This document shows, piece by piece, positions 17,297 to 25,710 of a stretch of DNA of 64,000 bases. The stretch comes from Cyanobacteriota bacterium. Its GTDB lineage: Bacteria; Cyanobacteriota; Cyanobacteriia; PCC-6307; Cyanobiaceae. Position 1 is the first letter of the stretch, and the number at the start of each line of letters is the position of its first letter. The stretch covers positions 23,530 through 87,529 of the forward strand of contig JAPLIB010000084.1 in assembly GCA_026389335.1 (NCBI GenBank), in the 5' to 3' direction. The notes beneath the pieces were generated by a model, which was not told the origin of the DNA, ran no database searches, and was given only the letters and a program-made list of their open reading frames with translations. Position numbers and translations under genes: made by a program.

Positions 17297-18520
17297 TCAG
17301 GGCTCGCCGGGCACCAGGCCAAAACGCAGCAGCGCCCGATCGACTCCGGCCAGAAAAGCCCAGTTGCCTTCATCCGGCGCCCAGGGCCTGGCTTCCAGCT
17401 GGGCCGCCAGGGCCTGCAGCTGGGAGGGGGAACAGGCCACCGGTGCCTCGTAGTGAGCCGGGATCAGCCAGCGCACCTCACCCACTGCCGCCAGCTGCCG
17501 AACCCAGGCCACCAACGCGGCTCGCTGCCGCGGAAACACCAGCCGCTCCAACACCGCCGCCACCTGGATCCCCTCCGGGCCACCGGGCATCAACTGTTCA
17601 GCCTCACGCTGCCAGCCGGGGCGCCAGCGGAAGGGGTACAGACCGAAGTGGGCCCGGGGGCCCCGACAGCCCGGAGCCAGGCTGTGGCGCAGCAGTTCGG
17701 GCAAGGGCGCGACATCTAGGGGGGCGGGACGCAGGAAGTTGGCAAACAGCACCAACCGCTGCCAGCCGCGGCGACGCTGCTCGGGGCTGTCGCGCAGGGG
17801 CTCATCGCCCCGCTCCCGGGCGTGGAACAACAGGGGCGTGGGATCGGCATCGAACAGCGCCGGCGGTTCCGGCGGTATCGCCACCAGGGCATCGGTGAGC
17901 ACCAGAGCACCGGTGGCCTGGTCAAAACAGCCGTATTCCAGGAAGGTGCCCAAGCCCAGATCCAGCGGTCCCAGGGGCAGCCAACGCAGCTGGTCGGCGT
18001 GGGGCAGACCGTCGTCGCCCAGCACCTTGGTGCGGCCCGGTGGAAACCCCAGCAGCCGCGGCGGCAACGCCAAAGGGAAGCTCCACTGGTTCGGCGTGAT
18101 CCACACCTCGGCCTGGGGAAAGGCCCGGGCCATGGCCGGCACCGGCAGTTTGTGCTCCAGCCCCGACGCCGTCGGCAGCACGATCGTGAGCACTGGACCA
18201 TGGCGGGCCTCCAGCTGCCGCAACTCGCTCCGCACCTCGCCGGTCACCGCCACCGGGGCGTAGAGCACCAGGCCACCGGCCACCTTGATCACGGTCATGC
18301 GGATCGGCACCGCGACGTACCAGACCCCCTGCAACTGCTCGAAACTCCAGATCCTGCCGGGAATCAACTCCCGCACCAGGGTGCGACGGCGCCCATAGGG
18401 ATAGAGGGGCAACAGGGGCCACCAGGGCCAGCGCTGAGCCGCGCGAGCGTCGTGATCTGGCCTGCAGAGAGGGGCATGGGGTGGTTTCACGGCGAGCAAT
18501 CTCTCCCTGGGCGACACCAT
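17297..18520 (-). CDS. DUF4336 protein, metallo-beta-lactamase-like
   Basis: A 407-residue member of DUF4336, found in cyanobacteria, algae and plants and thought to be related to the metallo-beta-lactamase fold. Seen: LIPGRIWSFEQLQGVWYVAV near residue 52, MTVIKVAGGLVLYAPVAVTG near 74, FPQAEVWITPNQWSFPLALP near 133, and VLTDALVAIPPEPPALF near 205. The canonical HxHxDH zinc motif is not visible, so hydrolase activity should not be assumed. There is no signal peptide. The GTG or ATG giving 407 residues is the longest frame, and the first ~40 residues may be untranslated. Confidence 0.75.
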   Translation of the reverse strand: MVSPRERLLAVKPPHAPLCRPDHDARAAQRWPWWPLLPLYPYGRRRTLVRELIPGRIWSFEQLQGVWYVAVPIRMTVIKVAGGLVLYAPVAVTGEVRSELRQLEARHGPVLTIVLPTASGLEHKLPVPAMARAFPQAEVWITPNQWSFPLALPPRLLGFPPGRTKVLGDDGLPHADQLRWLPLGPLDLGLGTFLEYGCFDQATGALVLTDALVAIPPEPPALFDADPTPLLFHARERGDEPLRDSPEQRRRGWQRLVLFANFLRPAPLDVAPLPELLRHSLAPGCRGPRAHFGLYPFRWRPGWQREAEQLMPGGPEGIQVAAVLERLVFPRQRAALVAWVRQLAAVGEVRWLIPAHYEAPVACSPSQLQALAAQLEARPWAPDEGNWAFLAGVDRALLRFGLVPGEP

Positions 18521-18890
18521 GGTGAATGGCTCAGGGACACGGATGGCTCACGGAGGCTGGAACCACCACCGCTGCTGTGGAGTACGCCAGCGGTAGCGCA
18601 GGGTTATGAAGGGCGCCGGCTGCGGTTGAGCCGGCCCCAGTGGGTCCAGCGGTAGCGAAGTCCCAGCAGGCGACCTGAGCCATGGGCGGCCTTCACGGGC
18701 ACGGAGCGGAGCCTCACGATCACAGCCATGGTCGACGCTGTTCAAGGCAACGCTGCACCATTAGCAGGTCACTACTGGTGCTTTCGACGACTCTCAGGCA
18801 CCGAGAGCGACGTGGGAACCGGCCTGGTCCATTCTCCTGCGATTTGCGATCGGCGGCTCTCGAACTGGCCAACATGAAAGCAGCGCGTTC
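18521..18890. other. Intergenic region with a spaced direct repeat
   Basis: About 370 bases with no supported gene between divergent genes. A 12-bp exact repeat, ccagcggtagcg, occurs at 18587-18598 and 18646-18657; on the minus strand both copies can read L-R-Y-R-W but in different frames. This may be a decayed duplicated coding end or chance. Confidence 0.4.
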
Positions 18891-19619
18891 ATGAGGTGCA
18901 CCATGGTGATCCAGACCGATCGCTCACGCTGGGGCAGCGCACCCTGGCTCGGCACGGCCGCGGGAGCCGCGGTATTGCTGGCGCTGACTCCTCTGGCCCA
19001 TGCCGGCCCGGATGCCGTTGATGCCCCCATCCCGGCAGCGGCGCCCGGGATCGGCTGGGGGAGAGGAACGAGCGCTCTGCGTTCCGCCGATGCCCACTTC
19101 ATCGTGATGATGATTCCCCATCACGATGGCGCAATCGCGATGGCGGAGCTGGCCAAGAGCCGGGCGCGTCGGCCGGAGATCAAGGCCCTGGCTCAGAGCA
19201 TCGCCGCCAGCCAGAGCCGTGAGATCACCCAGATGCGCCAGTGGTACCGGCAGTGGTTCGGCACGGAGGTGCCGGGCTGGAATCGTTCAGACAGCTACCG
19301 GATGGGCATGGGCCCTGGTTACGGAATCGGTCCCGGCATGGGCATGGGTCGGGGTAGGGGAGGCGGCATGGGCTGGGGGCTGCCGGGGATGGCGACCAGC
19401 CTTGAGGCGCTCAAGACCGGCCCCGATTTCGATCGCGCCTTCATCGAGCAGATGATTCCCCACCACCGCATGGGCGTGATGATGGCCTCCCATGCCCAAT
19501 GGGGAACCGTGCACCCCGAGCTGCGAAAACTGGAGGCGGCCATGGTGCGGGTACAGAGCGAGGAGATCGAGCAGATGGCGAGCTGGTATCGCCAGTGGTT
19601 CCCCGCTGCTGGAACGTGA
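18891..19619 (+). CDS. Exported protein with two DUF305 domains
   Basis: A 242-residue secreted protein with two DUF305 (ferritin-like four-helix) domains, a family often seen near metal genes but without firm function. A signal peptide (GAAVLLALTPLAHA) ends near residue 38. Domain 1 shows FIVMMIPHHDGAIAMAELA near 70 and ITQMRQWYRQWFG near 112. Domain 2 shows FIEQMIPHHRMGVMMASHA near 188 and IEQMASWYRQWFP near 225. Between them is a Met/Gly-rich linker at about 137-165 (MGMGPGYGIGPGMGMGRGRG) whose methionines could bind Cu(I); that is inference. The start is ATG 18891, or ATG 18903. Confidence 0.82.
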   Translation: MRCTMVIQTDRSRWGSAPWLGTAAGAAVLLALTPLAHAGPDAVDAPIPAAAPGIGWGRGTSALRSADAHFIVMMIPHHDGAIAMAELAKSRARRPEIKALAQSIAASQSREITQMRQWYRQWFGTEVPGWNRSDSYRMGMGPGYGIGPGMGMGRGRGGGMGWGLPGMATSLEALKTGPDFDRAFIEQMIPHHRMGVMMASHAQWGTVHPELRKLEAAMVRVQSEEIEQMASWYRQWFPAAGT

Positions 19620-19746
19620 AGCGGACTGCTCAGCGCTGCGTTCGTCTGCTCGATCGCACCAGCTTGGACCCGGATCCTGTTCTGCCAGGCGGTGCAGCGG
19701 CAAAAGCCCGAACGCCGGGATTCCAAGACCTGGGCACGTCCTGCAG

Positions 19747-20031
19747 ATGAGCCCTGCTCAGATCCAGGCGATGCAGATGATGAACTCCATCCCCACGGCC
19801 ACCACTCGGGTGAGGTGGTTCCTGGAAGGGATGCTTCAGCACCACGGCGGCGCGCTGATCATGGCCCACGACGCCCTGAACAAGAGCACCAATCCCTCGA
19901 TCAAGCGCCTGGCGCGAGCGATCATCGTGGCGCAGCGAGGCGAAATCATCCAGCTGCGCAGGATGCTCCAGCACGATGGGCTCAACAAGCCTGAGTATCA
20001 CCAGTACGACAGCCTGTTCTCCTTGAACTGA
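19747..20031 (+). CDS. Short DUF305 protein, possibly truncated
   Basis: Ninety-four residues holding one DUF305 domain: FLEGMLQHHGGALIMAHDAL near residue 28, then SIKRLARAIIVAQRGEII and LRRML. It has no signal peptide, although DUF305 proteins are usually exported, so it is likely the surviving 3' part of a larger gene. The frame is open upstream to 19492, but that part overlaps the previous gene out of frame and looks non-coding. It follows the two-domain DUF305 gene by 127 bases, suggesting duplication and decay. Confidence 0.6.
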   Translation: MSPAQIQAMQMMNSIPTATTRVRWFLEGMLQHHGGALIMAHDALNKSTNPSIKRLARAIIVAQRGEIIQLRRMLQHDGLNKPEYHQYDSLFSLN

Positions 20032-20064
20032 AACGACCGGCTTCCATTGTTGTTATCAACTTAG

Positions 20065-20148
20065 GGTCTGGCCACGTTCCTGCGGGTGCTGGGCCCGGGC
20101 TATCTGGTGGTGGTTGGCTACATGGACCCGGGAAACTGGGCCACTGCG
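20065..20148 (+). pseudogene. N-terminal relic of an Nramp-type Mn transporter (mntH)
   Basis: Translation from 20065 gives GLATFLRVLGPGYLVVVG followed by YMDPGNWATA, which matches the first transmembrane helix of Nramp/MntH transporters with its metal-binding D-P-G-N motif. An in-frame stop lies directly upstream (20062-20064). The similarity ends after NWATA, and 24 bases later lies the 3' end of the convergent manganese permease gene. Only about 28 of an expected ~400+ codons remain, so this is a fragment left by a deletion or replacement. Confidence 0.7.
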
Positions 20149-20171
20149 CCTGCCCCTTTATCCACCGATAT

Positions 20172-21011
20172 TCAACGGCGCCGCTGGGCCAGCAGCCCGT
20201 GGCGGGGGGCGAACAGGAAACTGAGCAGAAACAGCCCCGTCTGCACCAGCACGATGCAGCCCGCCGTGGAGGCATCCATCCAGTAGCTCCAGTAGATGCC
20301 CAGCGCGCTGGAGAGCACGGCCGAGCCGATCGCAATCCAGGTCATGCGGTCGAAACGATCGGTGAGCAGGTAAGCGGTGGCGCCCGGAGTCACCAGCATC
20401 GCCACCACCAGGATGATGCCCACGGTCTGCAGTCCGGCCACCGCCGCCAGGGAGAGCACCGAGAGCAGCAGGTAGTGCAGGAAGCCGGTGTTCAATCCGA
20501 TCGAGCGGGCGTGGGTGGGATCGAAGCAGAACAGGATCAGGTCGCGGCGGAACAGCAGCAGCAGCACCAGTACCAGCACACTGATGAGCACGGTCTGGCG
20601 GATGTCATCGCCGCTGATTCCCAGCACGTTGCCGAAGAGAATGTGGGTGAGATCAATGGTACTGCGCACTTTCGAGATCAGGGTGAGACCGAGCGCGAAG
20701 AAGCCGGTGAAGACCAGGCCGATCACGGCGTCTTCCTTGATCCGGGTCGTCTGCTTGATGTAGCCGATCACGGCCACCGAGCCCACCCCGAACACGAAGG
20801 CCCCCAGGGCGAAGGGCAGGTTGAGCGCGTAGGCGATCACCACGCCAGGCATCACCGCGTGCGAGACCGCATCCCCCATCAGTGCCCAGCCCTTGAGGGT
20901 CATGAAGCAGGAGAGCAGTCCACAGACACCCGCCACCAGGGCGCTCACCAGCAGCGCCCGCACCATGAAGTCGTGGCGCAGGGGCTCCAGCAGCCAGCTC
21001 AGGGGCTCCAT
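20172..21011 (-). CDS. mntB: Mn/Zn-type ABC transporter permease
   Basis: A 279-residue integral membrane permease of the ABC-3 (metal-ion) family with about eight or nine helices. Seen: LKGWALMGDAVSHAVMPGVV near residue 40, the coupling region, then SIGLNTGFLHYLLLSVLSLA near 170 and VVAMLVTPGATAYLLTDRF near 203. With the adjacent ATPase and binding protein it forms a complete importer; Mn is favoured over Zn because of similarity to cyanobacterial MntCAB and the neighbouring psbA. It shares one base with the ATPase gene, so they are coupled. It is the last gene of the unit. Confidence 0.92.
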   Translation of the reverse strand: MEPLSWLLEPLRHDFMVRALLVSALVAGVCGLLSCFMTLKGWALMGDAVSHAVMPGVVIAYALNLPFALGAFVFGVGSVAVIGYIKQTTRIKEDAVIGLVFTGFFALGLTLISKVRSTIDLTHILFGNVLGISGDDIRQTVLISVLVLVLLLLFRRDLILFCFDPTHARSIGLNTGFLHYLLLSVLSLAAVAGLQTVGIILVVAMLVTPGATAYLLTDRFDRMTWIAIGSAVLSSALGIYWSYWMDASTAGCIVLVQTGLFLLSFLFAPRHGLLAQRRR

Positions 21012-21829
21012 CAGCGCTCGCTCCCCCAGGGTTCCCGCCCCGGCTCCGGGCGGGGCGCGAGGCTCGGGCTGGTGAGCCGCTGGGCGGGGCTGCCCCCGAA
21101 GGTGCGCGCCAGGTTCTCCTCGGTGAACACCTCGGAGGTGTCGCCGTAGGCCAGAACGGTCTTGTTGATCAGCACCACCTCATCGCAGAAGCCGGTGACA
21201 TGGGAGAGGTCGTGGGTGGAGATCAGCAGGGTGCGGCCCTCGGCGCGGAACTGCTGGAACAACTCGATCATCAACCGCTCGGTGCGGATGTCGACGCCCG
21301 CGAAGGGCTCATCGAGCAGCAGCACGGACGCGCCCTGGGCCAGGGCCCGCGCCAGGAAGGCACGCTTGCGCTGACCGCCGGAAAGTTCACCGATCTGGCG
21401 GTGGCGCAGGGGCCAGAGCTCCACCCGCTCCAGGCTCTCGCGCACAGCGCGGTGGTCGTCGCGGCCGGGAATCCTCAGCAGGTTCATGCCGCCGTAGCGA
21501 CCCATCATCACCACGTTGGCCACATGGATGGGGAAGTTCCAGTCGACGCTCTCCATCTGGGGGACGTAGGCCACCGCCTGGCGGCGCAGGGCCTGGCGCA
21601 GAGGCAGGCCGTTGATGCTGATCTCCCCCTGGGAGGGCCGCACGAAGCCCATCAGCGCCTTGAACAGCGTGGATTTGCCGGCGCCGTTGGTGCCCACCAG
21701 ACCACAGATGATGCCGGCCTTCACCGTCAGAGTCACGTCATGGAGAGCCACCACGCCGTGGTAACTGACGCAGAGGTGGCTGACGCAGATGCGCTCGGCG
21801 CTGGGGGGGGGGTCGGGATAGCTGGCCAT
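21011..21829 (-). CDS. mntA: Mn/Zn-type ABC transporter ATP-binding protein
   Basis: A 272-residue ABC ATPase powering the metal importer. Walker A is VGTNGAGKSTLFKALMGF near residue 46, the Q-loop PQMESVDWNFP near 95, the signature LSGGQRKRAFLARALAQG near 151, Walker B LLLDEPFAGVD near 170 and the switch histidine STHDLSHV near 199. The C-terminal ~30 residues (PSLAPRPEPGREPWG) are a low-complexity tail. It lies four bases after mntC and overlaps mntB by one base. Confidence 0.95.
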   Translation of the reverse strand: MASYPDPPPSAERICVSHLCVSYHGVVALHDVTLTVKAGIICGLVGTNGAGKSTLFKALMGFVRPSQGEISINGLPLRQALRRQAVAYVPQMESVDWNFPIHVANVVMMGRYGGMNLLRIPGRDDHRAVRESLERVELWPLRHRQIGELSGGQRKRAFLARALAQGASVLLLDEPFAGVDIRTERLMIELFQQFRAEGRTLLISTHDLSHVTGFCDEVVLINKTVLAYGDTSEVFTEENLARTFGGSPAQRLTSPSLAPRPEPGREPWGSER

Positions 21830-21833
21830 GCGA

Positions 21834-22787
21834 TCAGCTCCCTTTCAGGCCCTGGATCAAGGTGCGCACGTTGTGGCGCTGCAGCTTCAGCAGGGTCGGC
21901 GCCTCCCCCTGGGGGCTGGAGAGCGAATCGACGTAGAACACACCACCGAAGCGGGCCCCCGTCTGCTCGGCCACCTGACGCTGCACCTTGTCGCTGACGG
22001 TGCTCTCGCAGAAGACCGTCGGCACCTGACGCTGGCGCACGGTGGCGATCAGCCTCGCCATGCGCTGGGGTGTGACCTGGGACTCGGAATTCACCGGCCA
22101 GAGGTAGGCCTCATCGAGGCCGTAGTCATGGGCGAGGTAGGTGAAGGCCCCTTCGCAGCTAGCCAGCACCCGCCTGGGTCCAGGGATCGTGGCCAGCTCA
22201 CGGCGCAACTCCTGGTCGAGGGCCCGGAGCTGGGCCCTGTAGGCCCCGGCGCGGCGGCGGTAATCCTCGGCGTTGGCCGGATCGAGCTGGCTGAACGCCT
22301 GGCGGATGTTCTCCACGTAGATCTCAGCGAGGCGGGGGGACATCCAGGCATGGGGATTGGGCTTTCCCCGGTAGGCATCTTCGGTGATCGGCAGGGGCTT
22401 GATCCCAGCGGTGAGGGTCGACCGCTTCAGGTTCGGCATGCCGGCCAGGAAGCGATCGCTCCAGCGTTCCAGGTTCAGGCCGTTCTCCAGCACGAGCGAG
22501 GCCCCCGCGACCCGACGCAGATCGCTGGGGGTGGGTTCGTAGCCGTGAATCTCCGCCCCCAGCTTGGTGATCGATTCCACCCTCAGGTGATCGCCAGCCA
22601 CATTGCGGGCCATGTCGGCCAGCACCGTAAAGGTGGTGATCACCAGGGGACTCTCCTGGGTCGCCGGGCCGGAACCGCGACAACCCGCCAAAATAGGGAG
22701 CAGCATGACGGCGATCAGCCAGCCCATGCTCCCGGCGGGACGGTACCGGCGTGGGCTCCTGGAGTCTGCACCGATCCGAGCTGTCAA
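21834..22787 (-). CDS. mntC: Mn/Zn-type ABC transporter binding lipoprotein
   Basis: A 317-residue cluster A-I metal-binding lipoprotein that delivers Mn(II) (or Zn) to the permease. The lipobox LLPILAGC is at about residues 29-36. The four metal ligands expected for MntC-type proteins are visible: His in EIHGYEPTPSD, His in NPHAWMSPRLAEIY, Glu in ASCEGAFTYL and Asp in VFYVDSLSSPQG. There is no His-rich loop of the kind that marks ZnuA, which supports manganese. The true start may be the internal ATG at 22727. The gene is 105 bases downstream of psbA on the same strand, with a terminator-like hairpin between. Confidence 0.92.
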   Translation of the reverse strand: MTARIGADSRSPRRYRPAGSMGWLIAVMLLPILAGCRGSGPATQESPLVITTFTVLADMARNVAGDHLRVESITKLGAEIHGYEPTPSDLRRVAGASLVLENGLNLERWSDRFLAGMPNLKRSTLTAGIKPLPITEDAYRGKPNPHAWMSPRLAEIYVENIRQAFSQLDPANAEDYRRRAGAYRAQLRALDQELRRELATIPGPRRVLASCEGAFTYLAHDYGLDEAYLWPVNSESQVTPQRMARLIATVRQRQVPTVFCESTVSDKVQRQVAEQTGARFGGVFYVDSLSSPQGEAPTLLKLQRHNVRTLIQGLKGS

Positions 22788-22829
22788 ACACCGTTCTCAT
22801 CCGCGATTGAATCTAGGGGCCCAGCCAGC

Positions 22830-22855
22830 AGAAAGCCCCCGCTGGGGCAGGGGCT
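22830..22855 (-). terminator. psbA: Probable terminator of psbA
   Basis: On the minus strand AGCCCC (22855-22850) pairs with GGGGCT (22839-22834) and is followed by TTCT. It sits 38 bases past the psbA stop codon and ahead of mntC. The T-tract is short, so some read-through into mntCAB is conceivable. Confidence 0.5.
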
Positions 22856-22892
22856 GAGGGGATCCAGGCTCCGGCCACGGGGGCCGGCGGGA

Positions 22893-23969
22893 TCAGCCGA
22901 TGGCGGGGGCGGTCAGTGCCAGGGGCACGACGGCGGTGGCGGCCAGATCCAGCGGGAAGTTGTGGGCATTGCGCTCATGCATCACTTCGATGCCGAGGTT
23001 GGCGCGGTTGATCAGATCGGCCCAGGTGTTCACCACCCGGCCCTGGGAATCCAGGATCGACTGGTTGAAGTTGAAGCCGTTGAGGTTGAAGGCCATGGTG
23101 CTGATGCCCATGGAGGTGAACCAGATGCCCACCACCGGCCAGCCAGCCAGCAAGAAGTGCAGGCTGCGGCTGTTGTTGAAGGAGGCGTACTGGAAGATCA
23201 GCCGACCGAAGTAACCATGGGCGGCCACGATGTTGTAGGTCTCCTCCTCCTGGCCGAACTTGTAGCCGTAGTTCAGGGACTCGGTTTCAGTGGTTTCACG
23301 CACCAGCGAACTGGTCACAAGGGAGCCGTGCATGGCCGAGAACAGGCTGCCACCGAACACACCGGCCACCCCCAGCATGTGGAAGGGGTGCATCAGGATG
23401 TTGTGCTCAGCCTGGAACACCAGCATGAAGTTGAAGGTGCCGGAGATGCCGAGCGGCATGCCATCGGAGAACGAACCCTGACCAAACGGATAGATCAGGA
23501 AGACCGCGAAGGCGGCCGACAGCGGTGCGCTGTAGGCAACGCAGATCCAGGGGCGCATGCCCAGGCGGTAGGAGAGCTCCCATTGGCGGCCCATGTAGGC
23601 GGAGATGCCGATCAGGAAGTGGAACACCACCAATTGATAGGGGCCACCGTTGTAGAGCCACTCATCAAGGCTGGCGGCTTCCCAGATCGGGTAGAAGTGC
23701 AGGCCGATGGCGTTGCTGGAGGGAATCACCGCGCCGGAGATGATGTTGTTGCCGTAGAGCAGGCTGCCGGCCACGGGCTCACGGATGCCGTCGATATCGA
23801 CAGGGGGGGCGGCGATGAAGGCCACAACGAAGCAAATGGTGGCCGCCAAGAGGCAGGGGATCATCAGCACACCGAACCAACCGATATAAATACGGTTGTT
23901 GGTGGATGAGACCCACTGGCAGAAGCTTTCCCAGCTTCCGGTGCGGCCGCTGCGAATGGCAGTGGTCAT
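22893..23969 (-). CDS. psbA: Photosystem II D1 protein, low-light (D1:1) type
   Basis: A 358-residue D1, the thylakoid reaction-centre subunit that binds the Mn4CaO5 cluster, P680 chlorophylls, the redox tyrosine and plastoquinone QB. Five helices and conserved segments are intact, for example [38 protein letters not shown] and [20 protein letters not shown]. The residue equivalent to canonical position 130 is Gln ([16 protein letters not shown]), the mark of the low-light D1:1 form rather than the high-light Glu form. The C-terminal extension after LDLAA is kept and would be removed by CtpA. The gene is single in this window; other copies probably exist elsewhere. Confidence 0.98.
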   Translation of the reverse strand: MTTAIRSGRTGSWESFCQWVSSTNNRIYIGWFGVLMIPCLLAATICFVVAFIAAPPVDIDGIREPVAGSLLYGNNIISGAVIPSSNAIGLHFYPIWEAASLDEWLYNGGPYQLVVFHFLIGISAYMGRQWELSYRLGMRPWICVAYSAPLSAAFAVFLIYPFGQGSFSDGMPLGISGTFNFMLVFQAEHNILMHPFHMLGVAGVFGGSLFSAMHGSLVTSSLVRETTETESLNYGYKFGQEEETYNIVAAHGYFGRLIFQYASFNNSRSLHFLLAGWPVVGIWFTSMGISTMAFNLNGFNFNQSILDSQGRVVNTWADLINRANLGIEVMHERNAHNFPLDLAATAVVPLALTAPAIG

Positions 23970-24158
23970 GGCAAAAGAGCGAGGGTGTGGACTGGATGGA
24001 GTCCCATGGCGAATAACTCACCAAGGATTTTTTGATGCTATGGCGAAATCTTGACGCCACTCGTCTCCTTCAAAGGTGCACGAGAATCGTCAGCTTTATT
24101 CATGAAGTTATTTGAAGCTATGCGGGGCCCGATTGGGCTCAGGCCGGCGCAGATGGGC

Positions 24159-25568
24159 TCAGGCCGCCGCAGGCTGTTGCTGCAGCCACAGCCTGCCCTG
24201 GTTGACAAAACCACTCCAGTTGAGTTTTTCGCTCTCGGCCGCCTGGGCCACCAGCACGGCGGCCCGCCGGCGGATCTGTTCCAGATCCGGTTCACTCACC
24301 CCGCAGGACTGGGCCAGCACATCGGCCATCGCCCGGCCCACCACCCGGGTCAGGTAGGCCGCACTGAGGGCCTGCACCGCCCCCGCCACCAGCCAGGTGG
24401 CGCCATGCAGCTTCAGCAGCGTCAACAGGGCCTGGCTGCTCCACTCCACCAGCCCCTGGGCCAGGGCGGCGCGGCCCAGTTCGGTGGCGGCGGCACGCAG
24501 CTGCTCCAGGCTCCAGGGGCAATCCCAGAGGCGGGCCATCTCCTGCAGCATCAGGCCATTGGCGATGGCCAGCACCACCAGATCAACGCTGGGCAGCGGA
24601 GACGCAAACACACCAGCCGCCACGATCCATTGGGTTCGCTGCTGCAAGCCCTGCCACTCGCGCCGCCGCAGCAGCTCCAGCTCCGCCTGCCAGCGGCCAT
24701 GCATCAGCTCAAAGCTGCGCAGGGCGGTGCCACTGCGCAGCGATGGGCCTTGCCGCGCCAGCCACAGGGCCAGAGGCTCCAGGGCTGACGCCAGGGTCGG
24801 CTCGCTTCCATCCCAGAACAGCACCTGGGCGGAGTCCAGGGCGGACCACTGGCTGGCCAGTTCCTCCAGCAGTGCCGCACGATCCAGCGGCAGGGGCACC
24901 TGGATCAACAACCAGATCGGTTGGTTGTGGCGACTGCTCTGGCTGCTGGCCTGCGCTTGCAACCAGAGCAGATCGGCGGCACTGAGGGGCAGATGCAGGT
25001 GAAACAGCAGGCCATCGGCCTGCTCCAAGGCCAGGGGCCAGCGCCAATCCAGGCTCTTGCTGGGCAGCGGTTCAGCCCAGTGCAGGCTCAGATGGCGGTT
25101 GCCGCGCAGGGCCTCGGCAAAGCGGGGCTGCAGCTCGGCCGCGGGCAGGCGACAGCCCGCCAGGGCCAGGGCCAGCTCCTTCCGTGCCAGGGAGGCACTC
25201 AGGGTCTCCAGCTCGGCGCGCCGCTGCCGTTGGTCGTTGTCACCCTCCGGCTCCAGCCGCTCAAACTGGCGGATCACCGCGTCACAGCGGGCGATCCAGC
25301 CCTCCAGGTTCAGGGGCAGCGTCGCGGCCACGGGTCGCCGCCGCCGCGACAACAGCCACCAGCCCCCGGCCAAGGCGCCGATCCCCAGCAGCGAGCCGCC
25401 ATCGAGATGCAGCAGATGGCTCAGGCCGTCGCCTGCAACCAGGGCCACACCGCCCAGCACGACCGGTCGGCGCCAGAGGGGAGCGGCGGCGCCCTCGGGT
25501 TGGGCCTGGAGGGCATCGGCCTGGGCGTGAAGGGCCACGGGGCCAAGACTGGAATCCGAGCGGGTCAC
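24159..25568 (-). CDS. DUF697-family membrane protein lacking a GTPase P-loop
   Basis: A 469-residue protein resembling cyanobacterial GTPase-DUF697 fusions. Near the N-terminus are two hydrophobic segments (PVVLGGVALVAGDGLSHLL and LLGIGALAGGWWLLSRRRR, about 34-80). A middle domain occupies the place of the GTPase. The C-terminal DUF697-like part has TQWIVAAGVFASPLPSVDLV near 316, LVVLAIANGLMLQEMARL and LVAGAVQALSAAYLTRVVG. Where a Walker A loop (GxxxxGKS) should be, the sequence reads LALALAGCRLPAAEL, and no D-x-x-G is seen, so GTP binding is probably lost. It starts at a GTG. Function is unknown; a membrane-homeostasis role is a guess. Confidence 0.72.
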   Translation of the reverse strand: MTRSDSSLGPVALHAQADALQAQPEGAAAPLWRRPVVLGGVALVAGDGLSHLLHLDGGSLLGIGALAGGWWLLSRRRRPVAATLPLNLEGWIARCDAVIRQFERLEPEGDNDQRQRRAELETLSASLARKELALALAGCRLPAAELQPRFAEALRGNRHLSLHWAEPLPSKSLDWRWPLALEQADGLLFHLHLPLSAADLLWLQAQASSQSSRHNQPIWLLIQVPLPLDRAALLEELASQWSALDSAQVLFWDGSEPTLASALEPLALWLARQGPSLRSGTALRSFELMHGRWQAELELLRRREWQGLQQRTQWIVAAGVFASPLPSVDLVVLAIANGLMLQEMARLWDCPWSLEQLRAAATELGRAALAQGLVEWSSQALLTLLKLHGATWLVAGAVQALSAAYLTRVVGRAMADVLAQSCGVSEPDLEQIRRRAAVLVAQAAESEKLNWSGFVNQGRLWLQQQPAAA

Positions 25569-25710
25569 GGGGGGCGCCGGGGGCTGTGCCTGTTTAGCTC
25601 AGTTGATGGGAGCCGCACCAACCCGGTGCCACGGGCGACACCTTCCGCCATTGCTCCGGCCCCATAGCCTGCAGGGGCGTACGGCGTCCTGTTCGGAGGC
25701 TCAAGGCTTG

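Noticed and set aside
18548..18745. 65-codon minus-strand frame upstream of the DUF4336 gene
   Set aside because: No start context, Pro/Arg-rich, and the suggestive LRYRW peptide recurs in a different frame, pointing to a repeat rather than a gene.
21828..23909. 693-codon plus-strand open frame across mntC and psbA
   Set aside because: Shadow of two unmistakable minus-strand genes; composition is rich in His/Gln/Gly from reverse reading.
23970..24100. psbA promoter elements
   Set aside because: The gap is AT-richer and must hold the promoter, but no -35/-10 pair with acceptable spacing could be picked without bias.
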